This document shows, in pieces, positions 6,833 to 12,059 of a DNA stretch of 12,059 bases. Numbering within the stretch: position 1 is the first letter of the stretch; each line of letters begins with the position of its first letter. The stretch spans positions 1-12,059 of the forward strand of contig JABHDX010000132.1 in assembly GCA_018672815.1 (NCBI GenBank), given 5' to 3'. The stretch comes from Gammaproteobacteria bacterium. GTDB lineage: Bacteria > Pseudomonadota > Gammaproteobacteria > UBA11654. A program made the translations under genes and the position numbers. The notes under the pieces were generated by a model that saw only the letters and a list, made by a program, of their open reading frames with translations, ran no database searches and was not told the origin of the DNA.

Positions 6833-8047
6833 ATCAATTAACGGATCTCCTGTTTCTATATCAAGTAAGTATCGACCTGTAGGTGTTGTAGCATTTTCCC
6901 AATGAATAGCACCATGAGTTGACATCGTTCTTAAATCTCTGAAATGTCTTTGCACGGAATTTCTTCCAGTTTGGGCGCTAACACCCATCATACCTGATAA
7001 ACGTGTACCTGATTTAAGGCATAGTTGAGCAGCCATAGCAGACTCTCTTCGGATCTTTAATCTATTATTACCAATAATACTTCTGCCTGTTGTTCCTTCT
7101 TGATGTAGAAAATGGCACAGCGAATCAATAATTAAATCTGCGGTTCTCAATTCTTCATAAGACTCACCAATTTTTTGTTGAACTGTACCTTGCTCGGATA
7201 CTTTTTCTCCAAACATAGCTCCAAAACGAGATTTTGTTTGATTTAAGTATTCCAATAAAACCCCATGTGTTGCTCCCAATATTGGACCTGTTAATAAAGT
7301 ATTAAAATACATACCCATTTCTATTTTATAAATATAACTTTCATGTAGTTCTGAGCCTGGTGGGTTTTTACCTGCAATTTCAAGGGATTTCACTGTTCTA
7401 TGACTGGGTACAAATTGGTCTACAACTTTAATATCTTTGCTCCCTGTTCCCTTAAGACCTTCAGCATGCCAAGTGTCTATAACTTCATATTGGTCAGGCA
7501 TAATTAATGCCATCCTATAGTCCAGGCCGGTGCCAGATTTACTGTTTGCATTTTTAAACTGACCAGCAACAATTGCACAATCTGAATGATCAATTCCACT
7601 AGCAAACTTCCATAAACCATTAAGGATAAAACCGCCTTCAGTTTCAGTGATTTCACCACCGCCAGCAAAAGCTGTTGCAATAATTGCATCAGGGCAGCTG
7701 GGCCAAAATTCCTCTTGAGCATCAACTGGAAATCTACCTAAATTCCATGTATGAGACATTACTACAGAGGCCATCCAAGAAGTTGAAGCACAACCTTTTC
7801 CTAGCTCTCTTGCTACATCCACTTGAGTTCCCCAATCCATTTCATATCCACCATATCTCTTTGGGGTAAATATTTTATGAATGCCTGCTTTTTTGAGTGC
7901 AGTAATATTCTCATCAGGCATTCGCCTTAAATCTTCCGCTTCTTCTGCTCTATCTTTGAGCTTGGGTATTAGATCTGATGCAGATTTAACTAGTTCTTCT
8001 CGGCTTGGTATATAACTAGATATTGTTTTTGAGCTTAATGATTTCAT
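6821..8047 (-). CDS. Flavin-dependent monooxygenase of the acyl-CoA-dehydrogenase fold (HsaA/HpaB-C2-like)
   Basis: The 408 residues have the order of the acyl-CoA dehydrogenase fold: an N-terminal helical domain (about 15-125, with the GIHKIFTPKRYGGYEMDW stretch at 55-72), a middle beta domain with WKFASG (146-151), and a C-terminal helical domain (PF08028 type) ending RHFRDLRTMSTHGAIHW (367-383). The catalytic glutamate of true acyl-CoA dehydrogenases is not evident, and the C-terminal His-rich block is that of class D flavin monooxygenases such as HsaA and the p-hydroxyphenylacetate hydroxylase C2 component, which use reduced flavin from a separate reductase to hydroxylate aromatic substrates. 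No such reductase is in the window. The ATG at 8047 has no clear Shine-Dalgarno sequence and follows the upstream gene by 16 bases, which suggests translational coupling. The substrate is unknown. Confidence 0.85.
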   Translation of the reverse strand: MKSLSSKTISSYIPSREELVKSASDLIPKLKDRAEEAEDLRRMPDENITALKKAGIHKIFTPKRYGGYEMDWGTQVDVARELGKGCASTSWMASVVMSHTWNLGRFPVDAQEEFWPSCPDAIIATAFAGGGEITETEGGFILNGLWKFASGIDHSDCAIVAGQFKNANSKSGTGLDYRMALIMPDQYEVIDTWHAEGLKGTGSKDIKVVDQFVPSHRTVKSLEIAGKNPPGSELHESYIYKIEMGMYFNTLLTGPILGATHGVLLEYLNQTKSRFGAMFGEKVSEQGTVQQKIGESYEELRTADLIIDSLCHFLHQEGTTGRSIIGNNRLKIRRESAMAAQLCLKSGTRLSGMMGVSAQTGRNSVQRHFRDLRTMSTHGAIHWENATTPTGRYLLDIETGDPLIDKKQ

Positions 8048-8063
8048 ATGATTGGAATGGAAA

Positions 8064-8678
8064 TTATTCGGCTAGTTCAACAGTTACTTTTCCATTTTGA
8101 TCCATATCAGAGATTTTAAATTCTACACCTATAGCTTTCCCATAGCCTAGGTATCGAGGTCTCCACCATTGGTCTAGAATCTCCTCTTCAGTGAGATCAA
8201 ACTGACCCAAACCTTTGGCAGCGTTTAAAACTTTTCTGAAGGGAAAGGTAAATGATCTTTTGCCAGGTTCAGCATGAGCATCAAGGAACATTTGGAAAAA
8301 ACAACCCGTTCTTTCAAAATTCATCACTAATGCCAGTTCTTTATTACCCGTCGCTTCGATCATTGCTTTGGTTCTATCAAGCAGAGGTTTCATAGTTTTG
8401 TAATCATGTTCTACATAAGCTTGAAGAAGCCCGTTATCTTTTGCAAACTGTATAGCATTTAAGTGTGCTTTCAAAAGAGCATCATTTGTATCATGGGGGT
8501 AAGGAATTTTAATTTTCATTGTTTTAACCAAGGATTGCATTCCTTTGGCTAAATCTTCTTCTCTCCCTTCCATGCCTGTGGGTGGAGCTAGATTTTCAGC
8601 TGTCATTGCCTCCAATGGAGGTCCACCTGTTGGTTTTCCTATATTTTTTGGTTTATTACTTCCTTGCATCATGGCCAT
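8064..8678 (-). CDS. Unrecognised 204-residue protein, first gene of the flavin-enzyme operon
   Basis: I do not recognise this family. The ATG at 8678 is fixed by a strong Shine-Dalgarno sequence, GAGGT, seven bases upstream; the ATGs at 8672 and 8669 are less well placed. The first 40 or so residues are rich in Pro, Gly, Met and Lys and look disordered. From about residue 44 the protein seems mainly helical, with a conserved-looking centre NFERTGCFFQMFLDAHAEPG (120-139) that contains its only cysteine (C126), and an aromatic patch DQWWRPRYLGYGKAIGVEF (169-187) before a short beta-like tail. There is no signal peptide or membrane segment. Its place 16 bases before the flavin monooxygenase suggests a partner role, for example in substrate binding or a further catalytic step; that is inference only. 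Confidence 0.85.
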   Translation of the reverse strand: MAMMQGSNKPKNIGKPTGGPPLEAMTAENLAPPTGMEGREEDLAKGMQSLVKTMKIKIPYPHDTNDALLKAHLNAIQFAKDNGLLQAYVEHDYKTMKPLLDRTKAMIEATGNKELALVMNFERTGCFFQMFLDAHAEPGKRSFTFPFRKVLNAAKGLGQFDLTEEEILDQWWRPRYLGYGKAIGVEFKISDMDQNGKVTVELAE

Positions 8679-8684
8679 TTTAAT

Positions 8685-8689
8685 ACCTC
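8685..8689 (-). promoter_or_regulatory. Ribosome binding site deciding the start of the 204-residue protein
   Basis: GAGGT on the minus strand, seven bases before the ATG at 8678. It singles out that ATG among three closely spaced in-frame ATGs. Confidence 0.75.
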
Positions 8690-8741
8690 ATATTTTTTAA
8701 AATTTAAGACTTATATTAATTAATGTATTTTATACTATCCT

Positions 8742-8754
8742 AATTGATTCAATT
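8742..8754. repeat. 13-bp perfect palindrome, candidate operator
   Basis: AATTGA and TCAATT flank a single central T in the middle of the divergent promoter region. The position would allow one regulator to act on both operons, but AT-rich palindromes of this size can be chance. Confidence 0.4.
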
Positions 8755-8836
8755 TGTGACTATTTACATATTTTACTCAATATATATTTAGATTAGAATA
8801 TCCTTTGCATATGAATGATTAAAAAGAAATTTTTTT

Positions 8837-8840
8837 GGAG
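8837..8840 (+). promoter_or_regulatory. Ribosome binding site of the Rieske oxygenase
   Basis: GGAG lies eight bases before the ATG at 8849 and supports that start. Confidence 0.65.
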
Positions 8841-8848
8841 AAATAAGC

Positions 8849-9961
8849 ATGTATATAAATTTTTGGTATCCAGTGACTTTGAGCGAGGAGTTGAAAGAAG
8901 AACCCATCAGAGTTCGAATGCTGAGTCAAAATTTTGTTGTTTTTAGAGATTCTAAAGGAAAGCCAAATACTCTGAGCGATACATGTATACATCGAGGCGG
9001 TGCTCTTTCTGGAGGAGTGGTTAGACAAGATTGCATTCAATGCCCCTATCATGGATGGCGTTTTAATGGTGATGGTACCTGTGAGAGGATTCCTTCTATA
9101 GGAAAGGAAGCCAAAATACCTAAAAGAGCAAGAATTGATGCTTATCCCACAGAAGAAAAATATGGAATTGTTTTTGCTTTTCTAGGTGATTTAGAAGAAA
9201 GCAAGAGACCACCCATCATGCCGGTTGATGAGTTGAATGATGAGAAAAATTGGCGAGCTAATGTTTTGACTTATGAGGCAAATATTAATTTTGAGAGATC
9301 CATAGAAAATGGTTTAGACGCAGCTCATAATGAATTCGTGCATCCTACACATGGACATGAAGGAGAAGATGACGATTACAGGGTAGGAAAATTGGATTTT
9401 GTAGACAATATATTTGGACCAAAAAAGTGGGGTTTTGGTTTTTGGCATGCATTTAAGTCCCCAGCTTCAAAGTCAGATGGACCTCAATTAAAAGAAGCAA
9501 GCGATGAAAGGATGGCCGGCTCAGGAATTGTAGGACCTAATCAAATGTGGACCTATATTGTTTTCAATGAGAATTCAGAATTTAGACAGTATATGTTCGA
9601 ATGCCCAGTGGAAGAAAATCATGTGAAGATTTTCTTAATCAATATGAGAAAAATGATGTTGGATCCTAATATGGATAAACCCATTGCTGATCGATGTATG
9701 GTTATTGCAAAGCAAGATATTGTTATCCTTGAAAAGCTGGACCCTGTTCTTACTCCTCAATTCAATACTAAGGAGCTCTTAGTGCCCTCAGATGAGCCTT
9801 GTATCAAATACCGTAAATTACTCTCTGGATGGAAAAAAAAGGGTTGGAAAATCAATACTACTGAACTTGCAGCTAATGTTGGGAAGAAGGCTTATGCAAT
9901 TCCTTCACCAGCAAGAAAAACTCAAAAAGGTTGGGTTTTAGATAAAGTTCCTTTGTCTTAG
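8849..9961 (+). CDS. Rieske mononuclear non-haem iron oxygenase, catalytic subunit
   Basis: A 370-residue oxygenase subunit. The Rieske [2Fe-2S] site is C46-x-H48 and C65-x2-H68 (CIHRGG and CPYHGW, 16 residues between the pairs), in an N-terminal domain of about 110 residues. The catalytic domain carries ENGLDAAHNEFVH (153-165), giving the bridging D157 and iron ligands H160 and H165; the third ligand is probably D290 in AKQDIVILEK. The length and single-component layout resemble VanA-type oxygenases and other monooxygenases or demethylases of one subunit type. The substrate cannot be read; a hydroxylation or O-/N-demethylation of a small cyclic compound is plausible. The enzyme needs a reductase or ferredoxin, and none is adjacent. 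The MFS gene starts six bases after the stop, so the two are almost surely co-transcribed. Confidence 0.92.
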   Translation: MYINFWYPVTLSEELKEEPIRVRMLSQNFVVFRDSKGKPNTLSDTCIHRGGALSGGVVRQDCIQCPYHGWRFNGDGTCERIPSIGKEAKIPKRARIDAYPTEEKYGIVFAFLGDLEESKRPPIMPVDELNDEKNWRANVLTYEANINFERSIENGLDAAHNEFVHPTHGHEGEDDDYRVGKLDFVDNIFGPKKWGFGFWHAFKSPASKSDGPQLKEASDERMAGSGIVGPNQMWTYIVFNENSEFRQYMFECPVEENHVKIFLINMRKMMLDPNMDKPIADRCMVIAKQDIVILEKLDPVLTPQFNTKELLVPSDEPCIKYRKLLSGWKKKGWKINTTELAANVGKKAYAIPSPARKTQKGWVLDKVPLS

Positions 9962-9967
9962 TCATTT

Positions 9968-11158
9968 GTGATTATCCTTTGTTTAATTACGGGACTTGCC
10001 ACCGTAGGTTTTGGTTTAGTTTTACCAACATTTTTATTTTATGCAGAAAACTTAGGGGCATCAACGGTGGTGGCAACTATCATTATTGGAACCTATTCAA
10101 TGGGGCAATTTATTGGCACTCCTATATGGGGAAGATTAAGTGACAGAATAGGGAGAAAACCAGTCTTATTAATCAGTATTTTTGGGCAAGGTGCTTGTTT
10201 CATCTTATTGGCATTATCCACCAATCTTTGGATGTTGGCTTTAGCAAGATTTTTTGGCGGAATGGTTTCAGCCAATATTTCCACAGCAATGGCATACGTA
10301 ACAGATTCTACTGAAGAATCGGTTAGGGCAAAACATATTGGGTTTATAGGTGCTAGTGTAAGTATTGGATTTATGATTGGGCCAGCGCTTGGTGGTTTGT
10401 TGGGAGGACAGGACGCAAGTACAGCAAGTCTATATTTACCTGGTATGGTTGCTGGAAGTATTTCATTTATAACGGGTCTATGTGCTTTATTTTTTTTGAA
10501 AGAAAGCTTAAGTAAAGAAAATAGATCAGATAAAAACATTGAATCAAACTCACTCATCAAGAATTGGGGTTTGATCTTTAGGAGACCTATTTTACCTCTG
10601 ATTATTTTTTTAGGGCTTGGAATGATGTATGTGACTGGTACTTTCGAAACGATTTTCCCATTGTGGACTAATAAGCGGTTTTCATGGAGCCCTATGGATA
10701 TTGGGTATTGTTTAACTTATATAGGCCTTGTTGTAACACTCATGCAAGCAATGGTGATTGGAAAAATTGTTCCAATCTTAGGTGAAGCTAGAGTGATAAG
10801 AATAAGCTTTTTTGGTTATGCATTAGGTCTAATGGTTATGTCGCAAGCACCCAATTGGGAGATTATGTTAGTTGGCTTAACTCTTTCCGCATCAAGTGGA
10901 GCTGCTTTTGGTACCTCGGCTTCAAGTCTTGTGTCTAAAGTTGCAGGCGATAAAGAAAAGGGATTTGTATTGGGTGTTTATCAGTCAGGGTGTTGGCTAG
11001 GAAGAATTACAGGTCCATTGACTGCTGGCGCTCTGTTTAGCTTGTTGGATGTGAATGCACCTTTGTATGCTGGAATTATAATACTGATTCCATGCATTAT
11101 TCTAGTGGGCCTCATTTCAAAAAAGATGAAGCAGCAAGCACTGCATTCTTCAATTTAA
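9968..11158 (+). CDS. MFS transporter, DHA1 drug:H+ antiporter type
   Basis: The 396 residues form about twelve membrane segments. Motif A between segments 2 and 3 is GRLSDRIGRK (residues 55-64), and motif C of proton antiporters is seen as GASVSIGFMIGPALGG (128-143), which points to TetA-like efflux transporters in the inner membrane. The central cytoplasmic loop is about 180-205. The start is taken as GTG at 9968 because the first membrane segment begins at once; the next ATG (residue 44) would remove it. There is no Shine-Dalgarno sequence. The frame is the same as that of the Rieske gene, whose TAG stop is separated from this GTG by only two codons, so translation is probably coupled to the upstream gene. 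It may export the substrate or product of the neighbouring oxygenases. Confidence 0.88.
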   Translation: MIILCLITGLATVGFGLVLPTFLFYAENLGASTVVATIIIGTYSMGQFIGTPIWGRLSDRIGRKPVLLISIFGQGACFILLALSTNLWMLALARFFGGMVSANISTAMAYVTDSTEESVRAKHIGFIGASVSIGFMIGPALGGLLGGQDASTASLYLPGMVAGSISFITGLCALFFLKESLSKENRSDKNIESNSLIKNWGLIFRRPILPLIIFLGLGMMYVTGTFETIFPLWTNKRFSWSPMDIGYCLTYIGLVVTLMQAMVIGKIVPILGEARVIRISFFGYALGLMVMSQAPNWEIMLVGLTLSASSGAAFGTSASSLVSKVAGDKEKGFVLGVYQSGCWLGRITGPLTAGALFSLLDVNAPLYAGIIILIPCIILVGLISKKMKQQALHSSI

Positions 11159-11236
11159 TTGATCAAAGACTGGACACCTTGATGCAATCAATATAAAAAT
11201 AGAACTGTATTATTAACTAATTTGGATTTAATTATC

Positions 11237-12055
11237 ATGATCAACTCTTTTTTTAATCAAATAAAAATATTAACGGGAGCTTTTGTTGTATTAGTCACAC
11301 TTATCTCTCCATCTTCATTGATTGCAAGCAACGATGGATATACCTCAACAACTTTGATTACAGGAGCCAATCGAGGGATTGGCTTTGAATTTGCAAAACA
11401 ATATCTATCTAAAGGTTGGAAAGTAATTGCTACTTGCCGTAAGCCTGAGAGTGCAGATCAGTTAATATTATTGCAAGAGAAATTTCCCACTTTACTTATC
11501 ATCGATCGATTGGATGTGACTGATCATTCTCAGATTGACCAATTGGCTGAGAAGTATGCAGGAACTCCTATTGATGTGCTATTAAATAACGCAGGTATTT
11601 CTGGTGATACTAAAAATCAGATATTCGGCAGAATGAATTATGATGTTTATGAAAAAGTTCTAGCAGTTAATACCATAGGACCTCTTAAAATGGCTGAAGC
11701 ATTTTATCCTCATGTAAAAGCCAGCAAACAAAAAAAAATTATTACGGTTTCCAGTAGTGAGGGGTCAATTGCTACTGCAGACAAAAGAGGTGGTGGACGT
11801 TTATTCTTCTATCGTTCGAGTAAGTCAGCATTGAATATGGTGATGGTGAATCTTGCGCTTCAATTAAAAAACAGAGGCGTCGCTGTCGGCATGATAAATC
11901 CAGGAGCAACGGACACAGATTTTATGACAGGATTGCCTTTCCCATTAAGAAAAACAGAAGTAGCGGTATCCGATATGATTAGGAATATTGACTCCATTAC
12001 AGTAGAAAATACTGGAGCTTATCTGAACTATAATGGCAAAACAGTGCCTTGGTAG
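11237..12055 (+). CDS. Short-chain dehydrogenase of the CsgA/sniffer type with N-terminal signal sequence
   Basis: The ATG at 11237 is preferred over the in-frame TTG at 11222, and gives 272 residues. The Rossmann cofactor motif is TGANRGIG (42-49), followed by the structural motif NNAG (117-120), the catalytic Ser in VSSSEGS (about 173) and Y192-x3-K196 (YRSSK). The stretches GWKVIATCRKP and the terminal NGKTVPW are those of the C-factor (CsgA)/sniffer-like carbonyl reductase group. Unlike most SDRs, about 35 residues precede the enzyme: a charged start, a hydrophobic run (ILTGAFVVLVTLISP) and SSLIAS, which look like a Sec signal peptide or membrane anchor. That would place an NAD(P)-type fold outside the cytoplasm. 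The gene follows the MFS gene by 78 bases on the same strand, so it may belong to the same transcription unit or have its own promoter. Confidence 0.88.
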   Translation: MINSFFNQIKILTGAFVVLVTLISPSSLIASNDGYTSTTLITGANRGIGFEFAKQYLSKGWKVIATCRKPESADQLILLQEKFPTLLIIDRLDVTDHSQIDQLAEKYAGTPIDVLLNNAGISGDTKNQIFGRMNYDVYEKVLAVNTIGPLKMAEAFYPHVKASKQKKIITVSSSEGSIATADKRGGGRLFFYRSSKSALNMVMVNLALQLKNRGVAVGMINPGATDTDFMTGLPFPLRKTEVAVSDMIRNIDSITVENTGAYLNYNGKTVPW

Positions 12056-12059
12056 AGTC

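Larger units (their letters stand above)
8679..8848. promoter_or_regulatory. Divergent regulatory region between the flavin-enzyme operon and the Rieske operon
   Basis: This 170-base, very AT-rich gap must hold the start signals of both operons. A candidate rightward promoter is TTTACT (8772-8777), 16 bases, TAGAAT (8794-8799). Leftward, TATAAA lies on the minus strand at 8729-8734 without a good -35. A perfect 13-base palindrome, AATTGA-T-TCAATT, is at 8742-8754, and GTAT-TTT-ATAC at 8725-8735. TGTGA at 8755-8759 resembles one half of a CRP site but the other half is poor. No regulator gene is adjacent. Confidence 0.5.

Noticed and set aside
7504..7869. Two open frames, one on each strand, inside the flavin monooxygenase gene
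   Set aside because: They overlap the conserved enzyme domain in other frames and have low-complexity, unrelated translations.
8819..9052. Minus-strand open frame over the Rieske gene start
   Set aside because: Antisense to the Rieske cluster motif and to its ribosome binding site; no domain.
6821..9961. Flavin monooxygenase plus Rieske oxygenase as HsaA and KshA of steroid degradation
   Set aside because: The Rieske protein lacks close resemblance to KshA around its cluster, and no other steroid gene is present.
10093..10560. 155-codon minus-strand open frame inside the MFS gene
   Set aside because: A mirror of the transporter coding sequence; the proline-rich translation is typical of antisense shadows of membrane proteins.
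11158..11192. Imperfect inverted repeat after the MFS gene, considered as a terminator
   Set aside because: The stem needs a five-base bulge and a mismatch and is followed by an A-rich, not T-rich, stretch.

Overview
The window is AT-rich throughout (about one third G+C by eye) and compactly organised, with thirteen protein genes and one tRNA in 12 kb and mostly short intergenic gaps. The gene families (YchF, a core-MetE/MesD-type methionine synthase, an exported beta-lactamase-fold hydrolase, DUF1015, a D-aminoacylase-like amidohydrolase, a COG4798 methyltransferase and several oxidoreductases) and the CCA-encoding tRNA suggest a streamlined, aerobic marine gammaproteobacterium, possibly of the SAR86 type. 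That placement is an inference from composition and gene content. No insertion sequence, CRISPR array, phage gene or composition break was seen.

Left part (1-4462), mainly housekeeping. A methionine-synthase-like gene runs off the left edge on the minus strand and diverges from ychF (377-1477). An exported serine hydrolase on the minus strand (1560-2747) is followed by an elongator tRNA-Met(CAT) on the plus strand (2832-2908). The tRNA points head-on at a 67-residue minus-strand gene that ends only six bases beyond it and looks like a stand-alone protochlorophyllide-reductase (PCP_red) type domain. A DUF1015 gene (3203-4462, minus) closes this part.

Middle (4529-6797). A two-gene plus-strand unit encodes an exported D-aminoacylase/dihydroorotase-like amidohydrolase and, ten bases on, a cytoplasmic COG4798-type methyltransferase. 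It converges on the next block.

Right part (6821-12055), an accessory oxidation cluster around a divergent promoter region (8679-8848). Leftward: an unrecognised 204-residue protein and a flavin monooxygenase/acyl-CoA-dehydrogenase-fold enzyme of the HsaA/HpaB-C2 type. Rightward: a Rieske mononuclear-iron oxygenase, an MFS exporter that begins six bases later in the same frame, and a CsgA/sniffer-type short-chain dehydrogenase with an apparent signal sequence. Two oxygen-activating enzymes of different chemistry, a dehydrogenase and a transporter suggest conversion and efflux of a small (perhaps aromatic) molecule. Neither oxygenase has a recognisable electron-supplying reductase in the window and the substrate is unknown. 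This block, with its unrecognised 204-residue member, is the best candidate for an undescribed system here.
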